A DNA stretch of 64,000 nucleotides, from assembly GCA_047621305.1 (NCBI GenBank), contig JBLHNB010000014.1:13068-77067 (forward strand). The letters are read 5' to 3'. The position numbers were made by a program, and so were the translations under genes. The notes below the pieces were generated by a model. That model searched no databases and had not been told where the DNA came from. It saw only the letters and a program-made list of their open reading frames with translations. The DNA is from Colwellia_A sp047621305. GTDB lineage: Bacteria > Pseudomonadota > Gammaproteobacteria > Enterobacterales > Alteromonadaceae. The stretch's first letter is position 1; each line of letters starts with the position of its first letter. Positions 52,693 to 62,421 of this stretch are shown here, piece after piece.

Positions 52693-55524
52693 TTATCTAC
52701 AATAAATAGGTTCTATTCTTTCAATAAACGCTACATCATTCTGGGTAAATGTGCCCAGTTGTAACCATGACATAAAGCTTTTTTGTAAATCTACCGTAGC
52801 ACCTGACAACATCTGATGCTGCATTAAATCAACTTGCACTTTCATGCGTTCTTGCTTTAATTCACTGGGTGATTCAATGCCCGCAAATATTTCTAATTCC
52901 AGTGTTTTTAAAGCTCTTAGTGAAGTTTCTTCACTCTTAATAACATCAAGCAATCTTTTTTGCCATGAGGCAGAAAGCGTCATATAACTTTCATTTGTTA
53001 GCATATTGTTTTTATCAACGTCCGCTTTGGCAATATGACGAAGTAAATGAAAAACATGTTGCCAATCTAGTTGTATTTTCTGTTCATTAAATACCTTAAT
53101 ATCACTATTAATCTCTTTAATAAAAGACTCAATGGCGTTGTAAACGGACTTAACTACTGGCTTAGATTCAACTATTTCATTTAATAATTGTTCTGCCAAA
53201 CTTTTAGCATTTTGTAATTCCGCCATTTCAGCCCCAGAGGGTAATGCCACTTTTAATTGTTCAAGTTGGTCCTGATACGTTTGTAATCGTTCTTGCTGAG
53301 AAGCATCTTCTGATTTTTTAGCTTCATCACGTTTTTTAAATAAACTGTCGTTGATATGACGAAACTCTTGCCACAGTCTATTTTCTTGTCTAGGGCCTGC
53401 ATAACCAATAGTTCGCCATTTATTTTGCAATTCTTTTACTTCTTGAATGGCACCAAATACATCGTCTTTAAGCAGTGCTTGGCTTGCTTGGTCAATAAGT
53501 AAACGTTTAAGCCTAGTATTTTCATCATGAAACGCTTTAATCGTATGTTTTACTGGGGCTAATATAGCCTTAAATTGATGATACAAACTTTTGTATTTTT
53601 CCCGTTCAACTTCGCCAGCATCTTGCCATTTTTGCTGTAACTTATTCAATTGACCATCAACAGATTTCCAATCCTTAGTTTCATTATTTACTAAATTATT
53701 AGTTACATTATCAAGTAATAGTGCAAATGTTTTGGCCTCATCGATAATCGCTAATCGTGTGGCAAGGTGCTGTTCTCTTAATTTTTCTTGTTCACCATAA
53801 TACTGTCGACATGGTGCAAAGGCTTGTTCACAGGCTTGGTTAAATTCATCATTCAACGCTTTTTCAACGTCATCATCGGCATGTCCTAACGAATTCCATG
53901 TGGTACGACATTGTTTAACTTTAGCGGCTTGTTCATTAGGATTATCTAAAGGTGTCATAACCAGCGCTTTTACTTCTGCAAGTAAACTGGTTTTTCTTGG
54001 CGTTGCTATATAGTGTTCCCAATCGCTCAATTCAGCTATTTTTTCACTGATGCTGTCATAATCACGTTGAAGGCGCTGTTGTTGATTTTCTGATAACTGA
54101 ACAAACAAACTTTCTACCCGTTTAAAAACACCAAATGCGGCATTATATTTACCACGTGCTATTAACCCATTGACGTCTTGTGATTTTTTTTGGCATTGTA
54201 TAAACAGTGCTTTTTGTTGACTAATAAGTTCATTAAGCCCTTTTCGCCACAATAGCGCTATTTCTTGATAGGCATTTACAATTGATTCCGGCAAAGCTCC
54301 AAAAGCTTGTTTTTCGACAGCTTGCCATTGTGATAACCAGTCTTTATAAACCGGTTGGCGTTCATTTAATTCCGCAATGGTTGTTGGCAAGGCGAGTTGT
54401 GAAATTTTAGAAATTAAATGTGTAGCTTCTGTTACAGATTGAGCGATAACCGGTAATTGGTTTAGACGCTGTAATTGAAAATCGATAAGGTGTTGGAAAT
54501 GTAATTTTTCTTTGTCGTTAAGGACTGAATTAACAACGTCATTTTTCAATGAATTCAGTGACTGTTGAAAGCTCCCTTGATCAATATCGACATTTTCAAA
54601 TATTGAAGTTGCCAATGACTGACTTAGTCTTGACACCGCCTTGGTGAACGTATCACTAGCGTTATTTTTTTCTTGTGAAAGTTTATTTTCGATTAAGTGT
54701 TGCTGATAGGCTTCAGCTTTAGCCACAAAGATTTTATCTAGCTTTAAGTTAATCTGTAGATATTTATCTTTAAATGTAGCCTGTTCTTTCTCAGAAAAAC
54801 AATCAAAGTCTATTACAGCCCCCTGCCATTCATCTTGAAGCTGTTCTTTTTTAATGATCATCATTTCATAATCAGTTAGATCCGTTAAGGCTAATAACTT
54901 TGATAATAGCAGTTGAACTTGTTTCGTTAATTTTTTTGGTTTTTCTGAAAGTGTGATCAATGCCGCTAATTTTTCTGTGATCAGCAAAGATACCTTATCA
55001 TTACTGACATGTTTCGCTAATTTGTCTAATACGTTGGTGGTATCGACAAAATCTAAAAGATAAACTTGTACTTGTTCATTTTGTTTTTTGATAAATAGAT
55101 TTTGAATTAAGAGTGGCTTAGCTATTTTTTCATAAAGTGCGATGATCAGATCAGGATTTTGTTCTTCTTGTAACCAGCTTTCAAGTCCTGTTGTGGTTTT
55201 TAATTGTTCAATATATTCCAGTTTTTCTTTTAACGATAATTTAATATCATGCTGACCCGTTAAAATCTGCTGTGTTTGTTTTAAAGAAAACTCACGAATT
55301 TTTTTATTATTATTATTTTTACTTGCATCTAACCACACAAAAAAACTGTTGAGTTTTAATAGTGCTGCACGGCGAACTAATTCATGATTGTCTTGTTCTA
55401 GTAATTGTTGAAGAATATCTCGTTGCTCGGGGTTATTGATTTGTAATTCATCATTAATCGCACCAATTCGGATATTACTGTCTTTACTTTGCCATTTTGC
55501 TTTAAAAAATTTAGAAAAAATCAT
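52693..55524 (-). CDS. DUF349-domain protein
   Basis: 943 aa, largely helical. Repeated DUF349 units are recognisable by the W(Q/R)..G pattern: CRTTWNSLGHADDDVEKALNDEF, WQDAGEVEREKYKSLYHQF and WRTIGYAGPRQENRLWQEFRHINDSLF. The N-terminal ~150 residues look like HEAT-type helix pairs. No enzyme motif. The role of this family is not established; large DUF349 proteins are common in marine gammaproteobacteria. Overlaps the DUF1315 gene by 4 bases (ATGA), so they are coupled. Confidence 0.88.
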   Translation of the reverse strand: MIFSKFFKAKWQSKDSNIRIGAINDELQINNPEQRDILQQLLEQDNHELVRRAALLKLNSFFVWLDASKNNNNKKIREFSLKQTQQILTGQHDIKLSLKEKLEYIEQLKTTTGLESWLQEEQNPDLIIALYEKIAKPLLIQNLFIKKQNEQVQVYLLDFVDTTNVLDKLAKHVSNDKVSLLITEKLAALITLSEKPKKLTKQVQLLLSKLLALTDLTDYEMMIIKKEQLQDEWQGAVIDFDCFSEKEQATFKDKYLQINLKLDKIFVAKAEAYQQHLIENKLSQEKNNASDTFTKAVSRLSQSLATSIFENVDIDQGSFQQSLNSLKNDVVNSVLNDKEKLHFQHLIDFQLQRLNQLPVIAQSVTEATHLISKISQLALPTTIAELNERQPVYKDWLSQWQAVEKQAFGALPESIVNAYQEIALLWRKGLNELISQQKALFIQCQKKSQDVNGLIARGKYNAAFGVFKRVESLFVQLSENQQQRLQRDYDSISEKIAELSDWEHYIATPRKTSLLAEVKALVMTPLDNPNEQAAKVKQCRTTWNSLGHADDDVEKALNDEFNQACEQAFAPCRQYYGEQEKLREQHLATRLAIIDEAKTFALLLDNVTNNLVNNETKDWKSVDGQLNKLQQKWQDAGEVEREKYKSLYHQFKAILAPVKHTIKAFHDENTRLKRLLIDQASQALLKDDVFGAIQEVKELQNKWRTIGYAGPRQENRLWQEFRHINDSLFKKRDEAKKSEDASQQERLQTYQDQLEQLKVALPSGAEMAELQNAKSLAEQLLNEIVESKPVVKSVYNAIESFIKEINSDIKVFNEQKIQLDWQHVFHLLRHIAKADVDKNNMLTNESYMTLSASWQKRLLDVIKSEETSLRALKTLELEIFAGIESPSELKQERMKVQVDLMQHQMLSGATVDLQKSFMSWLQLGTFTQNDVAFIERIEPIYCR

Positions 55525-55796
55525 AATTCTGAGAACCTAGCAATATTATTTAATTCGGAAAACGTTTCTTTAAGTTCACGTTTAGTTTTTGTCACAATGT
55601 TACCGTCAGCGCCTATGCTTAGTATTTCATCTGAATCCATGCGTTTGGCTTGGAATGCCATGACAATTTGTAGGGCGGAATCTCTTTGAGCTTGATCTAC
55701 CACATTACCTTCTGGCCACTTACCTGTTTCAGCAGCATGTTTTAAGCGCAGGTACATGTCTTGAGACATATTTTCTACTAATTGAATTATATCCAT
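55521..55796 (-). CDS. DUF1315 (YeaC-like) protein
   Basis: 91 aa. The start MDIIQLVENMSQDMYLRLKHAAETGKWPEG and following QRDSALQIVMAFQAK match the DUF1315/YeaC family of small gammaproteobacterial proteins of unknown function. It is followed by the DUF349 gene with a 4-base overlap, an arrangement suggesting a shared role. Confidence 0.88.
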   Translation of the reverse strand: MDIIQLVENMSQDMYLRLKHAAETGKWPEGNVVDQAQRDSALQIVMAFQAKRMDSDEILSIGADGNIVTKTKRELKETFSELNNIARFSEL

Positions 55797-55859
55797 GATT
55801 GTCTCTTAAAATTTTAAACTCTGTTTTGAAGCGTAGAATGGCAACAAATTCTGTTGTGG

Positions 55860-56183
55860 TTATTTTCGTTTTACTATAATGAGTCGTACACGTGTCACTA
55901 TATAAAGAACAAAACCAATAAAAGTACTACCTATCGAGGTAATATATTGCCATGTTCCTGGTTGAGCATCTTGCAAATACAAAAAAAGAAAGCCCCCACA
56001 AAAAAGTAGCATGGCAATAAATGAATGGGTCATTAAATTTTGCTGAACCTTTATCGTATTTATTTGTTTTATACTTTGTAATTGCGCTTGATCTACTCCG
56101 GCAATAACAATATCGCAATGTGAACAAGACTTTGCCTTGTCGGAAATTTTCTTTTTACAATTTGGACAATGTATAACGGCCAT
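55860..56183 (-). CDS. Zinc-ribbon membrane protein, unknown function
   Basis: 107 aa from ATG at 56183 (MAVIHCPNC). Two CxxC pairs form an N-terminal zinc ribbon (CPNC at about 6-9, CSHC at about 20-23), then a linker and two membrane helices (HSFIAMLLFCGGFLFLYL and YITSIGSTFIGFVLYIV). The layout is common in small bacterial zinc-ribbon membrane proteins, but no specific function is known. An AAGAG ribosome-binding site lies 8 bases upstream. Confidence 0.8.
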   Translation of the reverse strand: MAVIHCPNCKKKISDKAKSCSHCDIVIAGVDQAQLQSIKQINTIKVQQNLMTHSFIAMLLFCGGFLFLYLQDAQPGTWQYITSIGSTFIGFVLYIVTRVRLIIVKRK

Positions 56184-56221
56184 TATGTGCACTCTTAGAA
56201 ATAGTGACGATAGTTTACAAA

Positions 56222-56247
56222 AAAAAACGCCCTTGTGGGCGTTTTTT
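56222..56247 (-). terminator. Intrinsic terminator of the symporter gene (bidirectional form)
   Basis: A-run, ACGCCC, TTGT loop, GGGCGT, T-run: works on either strand. It lies 24 bases after the symporter stop on the minus strand. Confidence 0.9.
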
Positions 56248-56270
56248 ATAAAGATTTAGCTAATAATTAC

Positions 56271-57761
56271 TTATTTTTTCTTATTTAAACGATCTTCCCA
56301 AAAATCAGCATTATCAATACCCAATTTTTTTGGATCAAAGGTAAAGTTTTTCACCCCCTCTTTTTGCTGACGTTCGTAATCTTTAAGCGCTTTAATCGCA
56401 GGTTTTGACATAAAGAAAATAATCAATATACCAACGATATTTAACCAAGCCATCAAGCCAACACCAATATCGCCCATACCCCATGCTGCACTTGGTTCAG
56501 CAACGGTGCCATAGAATACCGCTGACATGATCAGTATTTTTAAGAAAAATTTAAGCGCTGGAATCTTAATAGTTCGATTAATATACGAAATATTATTTTC
56601 CGCGATAAAGTAATAAGCCAATACGGTGGTGAAAGCAAAGAAAAATAATGCTATCGCTATAAAAGGTTTACCAAAGCCAGTAAGTACACTATCAACGGCA
56701 ATTTGCGTAAACGCAGGACCACTCATAACAACATCTTCAGCTAAGTTTTGTACAATAAAGCTGGTTGAACCTTCAGGTAAAACGTTATACGACTGAGTGA
56801 TCAAGATCATAAAAGCGGTGGCTGAACAAACAAATAAGGTGTCGATATAAACAGAAAAGGCTTGTACTAATCCTTGTTGTGCAGGATGTTCAACTTCTGC
56901 AGCTGCTGCTGCATGAGGCCCAGTACCTTGCCCTGCTTCGTTTGAATATACACCACGTTTAACGCCCCAACCAATGGCAGCACCAAAGCCGGCCATAGGT
57001 GTGAAAGCATCTGAAAATATCATTGCAACAACACCGGGTAATTTATCAATATGTAAGGCAATAATTGAACAAGCGACAATGATATAGGCTAGCGCCATAA
57101 AAGGAACGACAACCTGAGTAAAGTTGGCAATACGTTTTACACCACCAAAAATGATAAAGCCCAGTAATACAACAATTAATGTTGCCGCATAAACTTTAGT
57201 TAACGCCAAATCACCTATAAACGACTTAACCGTGCCGCCCTTGCCAAAAACATTCACTAATGCATCGCCAATACCATTTGATTGCACAACGGGTAATAAC
57301 AAACCACAAGCTACAATAGTTGAAATAGCAAAGAACCATGCATACCATTTTTGTCCCATCGCTTTTTCGATATAATAAGCTGGACCACCACGGTAAACAC
57401 CATCTTCTTCTTCTTTATAAATTTGGGCATTGGTCGACTCGATGTAAGCTGTCGATGCGCCTAAAAAAGCAACGACCCACATCCAAAATACAGCACCAGG
57501 CCCACCAAAACCAATGGCAGCAGCAACACCGGCAATATTACCAACCCCAACACGACCAGAAAGCGACACTGCTAATGCCTGAAAAGATGAGATACCCTTT
57601 TTAGAGCTTTTACCTGATAGTAGTAATCGCCACATTTCTCTAAAATGACGAATTTGAACGAATCGTGTCAAAACAGAGAAAAATATTCCTGTTCCTAAGC
57701 ACAAATAAATAAGATAGGGGCTCCATATATAACTATTGAGCGTATTTACGATATCCTGCAC
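56271..57761 (-). CDS. Sodium:alanine/glycine symporter (AlsT/AgcS family)
   Basis: 496 aa with about 10-11 membrane segments. Family signatures: FQALAVSLSGRVGVGNIAGVA, GPGAVFWMWVVAFLGASTAYIESTNAQIYK and GWGVKRGVYSNEAGQGTGPHAAAAAE. It imports alanine or glycine with sodium. The start is GTG at 57761 with AGGAG 6 bases upstream. It has its own terminator and so is probably transcribed alone; the exact amino acid cannot be read from sequence. Confidence 0.93.
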   Translation of the reverse strand: MQDIVNTLNSYIWSPYLIYLCLGTGIFFSVLTRFVQIRHFREMWRLLLSGKSSKKGISSFQALAVSLSGRVGVGNIAGVAAAIGFGGPGAVFWMWVVAFLGASTAYIESTNAQIYKEEEDGVYRGGPAYYIEKAMGQKWYAWFFAISTIVACGLLLPVVQSNGIGDALVNVFGKGGTVKSFIGDLALTKVYAATLIVVLLGFIIFGGVKRIANFTQVVVPFMALAYIIVACSIIALHIDKLPGVVAMIFSDAFTPMAGFGAAIGWGVKRGVYSNEAGQGTGPHAAAAAEVEHPAQQGLVQAFSVYIDTLFVCSATAFMILITQSYNVLPEGSTSFIVQNLAEDVVMSGPAFTQIAVDSVLTGFGKPFIAIALFFFAFTTVLAYYFIAENNISYINRTIKIPALKFFLKILIMSAVFYGTVAEPSAAWGMGDIGVGLMAWLNIVGILIIFFMSKPAIKALKDYERQQKEGVKNFTFDPKKLGIDNADFWEDRLNKKK

Positions 57762-57821
57762 TGTTATCTCCTGATTTATTATTATTTTATTATATTTTAT
57801 TTTATTTTTATGAAGTCTTAT

Positions 57822-57848
57822 TAAAAAGGGCCTTTATAAGCCCTTTTC
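57822..57848 (-). terminator. Intrinsic terminator of the M14 carboxypeptidase gene
   Basis: 8-bp stem AAAAGGGC / GCCCTTTT with an 8-base loop; T-run on the minus strand, directly after the gene. Confidence 0.85.
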
Positions 57849-57852
57849 AGTA

Positions 57853-58980
57853 TTATCTCAAGTCATCAACGACATGATAGATTGCCGTAAGAAAGTCGCG
57901 ACCAAATAAACTACTGCGTCCATCAGACCAGCCAACGCTGTAATCAGGCAATAATTCATTATCTTTAAATGGCATTTCGACGGTATAGGCTAAACATTTA
58001 AACTGCTCGCCAACCCAGTTTGAACCTAAGGTTAGATTAGCTTGACCCGGTTCATCTTTATCGTAGCCTTTGTCATCTTGAAACTCTGGCGTAATATGAA
58101 GTAAAATTTGTTTGAATTTTTCTTCTAGCGCTTGGTGGCGATCATCATATGATGGAATACCTTCACACCCGGCAACAAAATTGACAGGTAGGGCTTCATC
58201 ACCATGAAGATCAAGATGTAAGTCGACACCTGTAGCAAGCATTTTCTCACGCACTAAATAAACTTCTGGGCTTTTTTCCATTGAAGGTTCTGCCCACTCA
58301 CGATTTAAATTTGTACCCACGGCATTAGTACGTAAATGCCCGCGCACACTACCATCTGGATTCATATTAGGCACAACATAGAAAACCGCTTTAGTTAACA
58401 ATGAACGTGCAACACCGTCATCTTCATCAAGCAATCGACCTAACAGACCTTCAATAAACCATTCGGCCATAGTTTCACCCGGATGTTGACGAGCCGTTAA
58501 CCAAATAACGGACTTACCTTCGCCCTCTTCACCAATTTTAAGTAAAGATAGGTCACGTCCGTCAATGGTTTGACCTAAAACTTGTAACTGACAGTCAATA
58601 TCAAGTTGCGCGTTATGAATAAGGTCCTGGTGACGTTCGTAACTATAAGGCACAAAATAGGCAAAATATACTGAGTCGTATTCAGGTGTAAAGGTGATCG
58701 AAAGTTTTTTACCATCAAAGTCGGTAGGAACACGAAACCAACTCTGTCTGTCGTAGGATGCGACGGCCTGGTAATCTTCCCAGCCTTCAACATAAGCGGC
58801 ACCACCAGCATTAACAATGTTGAGTTGATGTTCAACATGGTCGGTATTATGAAGTTTAAAATGAAACCACTGATAAAAATCAGATTGATGGTCTTTGATT
58901 ATCTCTAGTTGTATATCCGCTGGGTTACTAGCATCAAGTACTCGAATATTACCACTATCAAAGTTAGACGTTATTTGCAT
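57853..58980 (-). CDS. Cytosolic-type M14 carboxypeptidase (CCP-like, M14D)
   Basis: 375 aa, no signal peptide. The N-terminal beta domain (about 1-120) with the WFHFKLHNT and YFAYFVPYSYERH segments is typical of cytosolic carboxypeptidases. Zinc ligands: HPGE in TARQHPGETMAEWF and a His in HLDLHGDEALP; the catalytic glutamate is in AYTVEMPFKDN. NMNPDGSVRGHLRTNAVGTNLNREW is the substrate loop. Eukaryotic relatives trim glutamate chains from tubulin; the bacterial substrate is unknown. Single gene with its own terminator. Confidence 0.9.
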   Translation of the reverse strand: MQITSNFDSGNIRVLDASNPADIQLEIIKDHQSDFYQWFHFKLHNTDHVEHQLNIVNAGGAAYVEGWEDYQAVASYDRQSWFRVPTDFDGKKLSITFTPEYDSVYFAYFVPYSYERHQDLIHNAQLDIDCQLQVLGQTIDGRDLSLLKIGEEGEGKSVIWLTARQHPGETMAEWFIEGLLGRLLDEDDGVARSLLTKAVFYVVPNMNPDGSVRGHLRTNAVGTNLNREWAEPSMEKSPEVYLVREKMLATGVDLHLDLHGDEALPVNFVAGCEGIPSYDDRHQALEEKFKQILLHITPEFQDDKGYDKDEPGQANLTLGSNWVGEQFKCLAYTVEMPFKDNELLPDYSVGWSDGRSSLFGRDFLTAIYHVVDDLR

Positions 58981-59046
58981 GAATCATATCTGCTCTTAAT
59001 ATTTTGAATGCCTTAGTGTACACAATCAAGGTCTAAATCAGAAGTG

Positions 59047-59532
59047 TTAAAGTGTGCGTAAATACAAACCAAACTCCGAAGAATATCCTTGTGAACGAGC
59101 AATAACAGTATTTTGTGCATTTATAATATAATAACTAGGATAAGCATTTATTTTAAAAGACTTTTTCACTTGTTCTGTTCCCAGCGCTATAGGAAATGTT
59201 AGTTGATGCTGTAAAGAAAAGTCCTTTATTTCATCTGTATTCATGTAGTCAAGTGCGACCGCAATCACATCTATATGCTGATTTTTCTCATAAAGGGCTT
59301 GTAAGTTACCAATACTGACATGACAAATTTGGCACCAAGGGGCAAAAAAATATAGAACCGTGATTTTATCATGCGCCTTGAGTATTATTGGCTCATTCAT
59401 GAGTGAGGTTAATGGGTAATTATCTTCAACAAGTACTGTATTAGTTGCTAACATTGATGACGTTCTAATCCAAGAAACCACATTGAAAATAATAACAAAT
59501 ACGACGAACTGAATAGTAATACTTCGCAGCAA
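59047..59532 (-). CDS. Membrane-anchored thioredoxin-like protein
   Basis: 161 aa. N-terminal membrane anchor (about 5-21), then a TlpA-like thioredoxin fold facing the periplasm with the redox pair C67-C70 in FFAPWCQIC and the cis-proline in NAYPSYYII. The start is TTG at 59532 with GGAG five bases upstream. Likely a thiol-disulfide oxidoreductase of the TlpA/ResA group; its client is unknown. It lies upstream of the M14 carboxypeptidase gene on the same strand. Confidence 0.87.
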   Translation of the reverse strand: MLRSITIQFVVFVIIFNVVSWIRTSSMLATNTVLVEDNYPLTSLMNEPIILKAHDKITVLYFFAPWCQICHVSIGNLQALYEKNQHIDVIAVALDYMNTDEIKDFSLQHQLTFPIALGTEQVKKSFKINAYPSYYIINAQNTVIARSQGYSSEFGLYLRTL

Positions 59533-59730
59533 AATAACTCCGTTGACAGAACATGGGCCTCTTAGGTTAATAGACCTGTGTATCTAAATATTCATTCAAA
59601 TTTTTTGGATACAACTATTAATACATAATAGTTTCATCTTTTGTTCACCTAAATTTAACTTTCATGCATTAATGTTTATACCGTTATTTAGGCTAAATTA
59701 TTTCACTTAACTCAATGGATGGACGATAAA

Positions 59731-60120
59731 ATGAAAAATATATTAATGGCACTATCAACACTACTTTTGATCTCAACTCCTGTACTTGCTGAAAATGCTA
59801 ACCAAGTTAACATTAACCTAGGTTATCAAAACGCTGATGAGGTTTTTCAGTATGGTGAGAAAACTCAACAAATTAAAAAATCACTTGAAAATAGCTATTA
59901 TCAAGTGATTGAATGTCGTGAAAATATGATTTATTACTTTATTGAGCCAAGTGAAAATCTTTACAAAAAATCTAGTTATGCTTGTAGCTATAAAGTACCT
60001 AGCTTTGATCGTAGCTTCGATTCAGACTACGCTGAGTTAAGCATAGATATTTACTACAACAAAAACTTTATGGTGCATAACGAAGGTAATGTAACCGTAC
60101 GCTATTGGACTGTTTATTAA
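59731..60120 (+). CDS. Small secreted protein, unknown function
   Basis: 129 aa from ATG at 59731 (TGGA seven bases upstream; an in-frame ATG at 59719 is also possible). Sec signal peptide MKNILMALSTLLLISTPVLA followed by a ~109-residue periplasmic domain with two cysteines (ECREN and YACSY) that could form a disulfide. Rich in Tyr, Asn and Ser. No family recognised. Isolated gene. Confidence 0.75.
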   Translation: MKNILMALSTLLLISTPVLAENANQVNINLGYQNADEVFQYGEKTQQIKKSLENSYYQVIECRENMIYYFIEPSENLYKKSSYACSYKVPSFDRSFDSDYAELSIDIYYNKNFMVHNEGNVTVRYWTVY

Positions 60121-60445
60121 AGAAATGGCATGCTGTTCATTTATAGTATGAGAAATACAGTGTTATGCCCTTTTCATTAAATTATTGCCCGTTTGTGTTG
60201 GTTAAAATAGACCAGCACGGCGGTGCTTTAAATTGAATGACTTTTATTTTTCATTTATATCGGTACGTGGGTTACTCTGATTCCTTAGTTTAGCTTTAAA
60301 CAGCATATTGCGTTGTGATGAGATATAGACTTTACTGACCAGAGACGCTATTTATCAGTTATTTAGCTTAAATATCCAAAATAACTTGGTCTATTTAAAA
60401 ACTATGAGATAATTCAGTTCGAAATAATATATCACATGGCACATT
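60121..60445. other. Intergenic stretch upstream of the RRM gene
   Basis: 325 bases without a gene. A small hairpin AGCAC-GGCG-GTGCT lies at 60214-60227. Just before the RRM start an out-of-frame ATG (60436) opens a 9-codon ORF overlapping the start. No other structure recognised. Confidence 0.5.
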
Positions 60446-60685
60446 ATGAAACTTTTAGTTCGTAACCTTTCACGTTCAACAACCGAACAAGAAATCCGTA
60501 TCCTGTTTTCTGCCCATGGCTCCGTAGCAGAATGTAGCTTAGTTTTAGATCAAGCAACAAGTAAATCAAAAGGTTTTGCTTTTGTCGAAATGCCTAATGA
60601 GAAAGAAGCGAAAGCGGCAATTTCCACGTTACACGAATCCAGAGTTGCAAATAATAGAATTCGAGTGAAAATAGCGCAAAATTAA
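60446..60685 (+). CDS. RNA-binding protein with one RRM domain
   Basis: 79 aa, essentially a single RRM. RNP2 is LLVRNL at the N terminus, RNP1 is SKGFAFVEM at about 44-52; EIRILFSAHGSVAECSLV and IRVKIAQ complete the fold. Bacterial stand-alone RRM proteins of this size bind single-stranded RNA and are often cold-induced, which would suit a cold-adapted host (inference). No ribosome-binding site of normal strength is visible. A terminator follows. Confidence 0.93.
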   Translation: MKLLVRNLSRSTTEQEIRILFSAHGSVAECSLVLDQATSKSKGFAFVEMPNEKEAKAAISTLHESRVANNRIRVKIAQN

Positions 60686-60707
60686 ACATTACATGATAAA
60701 TAAATTA

Positions 60708-60736
60708 AAAAAGCTAGCACAATGCTGGCTTTTTTC
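60708..60736 (+). terminator. Intrinsic terminator of the RRM gene
   Basis: A-run, GCTAGC, ACAAT loop, GCTGGC (one G-U), T-run; 23 bases after the stop. Confidence 0.88.
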
Positions 60737-60797
60737 TTGTCTGAAAATCAGTGTGGGTGTCAATGGTGGCATGCGCCCCCAACATGGATTCACATCA

Positions 60798-61079
60798 TTA
60801 AATAATGGCAACGCCCGATATTTCTATCACTGTTTTTGCTTCTGCTCGTTCGATAACTTTTAATAATGTCGTTTGAATGGTCTCGTCTTTTCTGGCATCA
60901 CCGTCACTCGTAAATTTTTGTTCTTGCGCTGCATCACCTTCTTCTAAAACAAAGCCAATAACTACCTCCGTTGGGCAACTAGTGGATTTACCATAATAAC
61001 TCAGTGTAATTTGAGGATAACCTTGAAATCCTTTTTTAACTCTTTTTTCTATACGTTTTGTTGATTTATCTAAATTCAT
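60798..61079 (-). CDS. Conserved-looking small protein, unknown function
   Basis: 93 aa with a good AGGAT ribosome-binding site and protein-like composition. N-terminal basic stretch STKRIEKRVKKGFQGYPQITLSYYG, then an alternating strand/helix pattern (TEVVIGFVLEEG, then an acidic DGDARKDETIQTTLLKVIERAEAKTVIEI). No motif recognised. Convergent with the RRM gene. Cytoplasmic, as no signal or membrane segment is present. Confidence 0.7.
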   Translation of the reverse strand: MNLDKSTKRIEKRVKKGFQGYPQITLSYYGKSTSCPTEVVIGFVLEEGDAAQEQKFTSDGDARKDETIQTTLLKVIERAEAKTVIEISGVAII

Positions 61080-61390
61080 AATAGCTATCCTAAAAATATA
61101 ATATCCCTTAAAGGACTCATCATTGGTTGATTAATAGAAGTAATAAAGCGAAATACTGTTAATTATTTCGCATTTCTACCTTTTGCTATATTACTTTATG
61201 TTAGCGAAATTAAAAAGCACATAAAGTACCTGATAATTAAAAGCTTACTAACATAATATTTAAATAAAACAGTGTAAATCGGTTAATAACCATTACTTAC
61301 TTTTTATTAGAACGTTACGACTACAACGATGTTTATAAATTAAGATCAATACTTTATCTTAATTTATCAGCAAACTTATTAAGATTTCCC
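61080..61390. other. AT-rich intergenic stretch
   Basis: 311 bases between the small unknown gene and the broken GFA-family gene. Nothing recognised. Confidence 0.5.
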
Positions 61391-61803
61391 TTAAGGCTGT
61401 TTATCGAAGGTTTTAGCGCCATGAGGGATCTGGTACCAACTCAGTTTTTCACTTACCCACACGTGAGCTGATGGTTCAAATATTGCTGCGTCCAACAATC
61501 CCGTTGGCTTTAACTTTAATTTGATGGTGTTCAAGTCGTGAGGGTTATAATGATAAATTCTATTTCCACACGTAGGACAGAATTTTGCGTTATTTTTATT
61601 ACCACTCTCTGCAGAACGACTCCATTCGTTTAACTCCCCATTCACATCAATAGCCGTTGCTGAAATAATTGCAGTGATACTAAATGACTCGTAGAGAGTT
61701 TTTGACATTCAGTACAATGACAAGCCAAAACCATGATAGGTTTTTCATATAATTTGTATGTTACTTGCCCACATTGACAAGAACCTTCAATTGGATATTC
61801 CAT
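61391..61803 (-). pseudogene. GFA-family (CENP-V/glutathione-dependent formaldehyde-activating-like) gene with a frameshift
   Basis: The minus strand starts with ATG at 61803 and reads MEYPIEGSCQCGQVTYKLYE...ACHCTECQKLSTS, the zinc-binding N terminus of the GFA fold (CxCG and CHCxxC). Near 61685-61688 one base is missing, and the protein continues in another frame as FSITAIISATAIDVNGELNEW...AKFCPTCGNRIYHYNP...WYQIPHGAKTF, the C-terminal half with its CxxCG motif. The two parts together give a normal-length GFA protein (~137 aa). Either a recent pseudogene or a sequencing error. Confidence 0.85.
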
Positions 61804-61916
61804 CTTGAGATTATTCCTCGTTAATTAAATGCAGTTACCCCTGGTTCAGGGCATAATATTGTTGTACGACTATTGTTAGATAAAATATTGAATAATTGCA
61901 ATCTACTCTTTTGTTT

Positions 61917-62399
61917 TTAATTCTTGGGGGGAAATACTGGCTCTAATTGAAACCTTTTTATTTCACTATTTTTTTCTGGTGAATAAATTTGATTTAGATA
62001 TTTTGCTCCGCAACGTTCAATGATTTTTTTTGAAGCGATATTATCAATTTCGCAGGTACTAATAATGGTATCTGTTAATACGTGCTTTTGTATCCATGAC
62101 AACATAAACTTAGCTACACCTTTGCCTCGAGCAGTCGGTTTTGTTTCATAACCAACATGTCCAATGACGTTTTTAATATAAGTATTCGTGTGATGACGAT
62201 ATCTAATTGCACCTAATATCTCATCATTTTGCACACAAAAATAAGTAGACGTGAGATGCGAATCAACAAGTAAACTTTGAAGGTAACTTTTAGGATCATC
62301 AAGTGCCGATTCATACTTCTCAAGGCCATGATTAAAGCATTCAAGTAAAAATTTTTTATATGTGCCTAAATATTTAATATCCGCTATAAAAACATCCAT
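61917..62399 (-). CDS. GNAT-family N-acetyltransferase
   Basis: 160 aa from ATG at 62399 (AGG five bases upstream; a GTG two codons earlier is less likely). GNAT fold: GAIRYRHHTN strand, then HVGYETKPTARGKGVAKFMLSWI, where R-G-K-G-V-A is the acetyl-CoA-binding motif A (Q/RxxGxG/A form), and the conserved STCEIDNIASKKIIERCGAKYL. Substrate unknown. Follows the small membrane-protein gene by about 20 bases on the same strand, so they may be cotranscribed. Confidence 0.88.
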   Translation of the reverse strand: MDVFIADIKYLGTYKKFLLECFNHGLEKYESALDDPKSYLQSLLVDSHLTSTYFCVQNDEILGAIRYRHHTNTYIKNVIGHVGYETKPTARGKGVAKFMLSWIQKHVLTDTIISTCEIDNIASKKIIERCGAKYLNQIYSPEKNSEIKRFQLEPVFPPKN

Positions 62400-62421
62400 A
62401 TTCACCTAGTAAATTACGTTA

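Noticed and set aside
60436..60465. 9-codon upstream ORF as a regulator of the RRM gene
   Set aside because: It overlaps the start out of frame but has no ribosome-binding site of its own; too little evidence to call.
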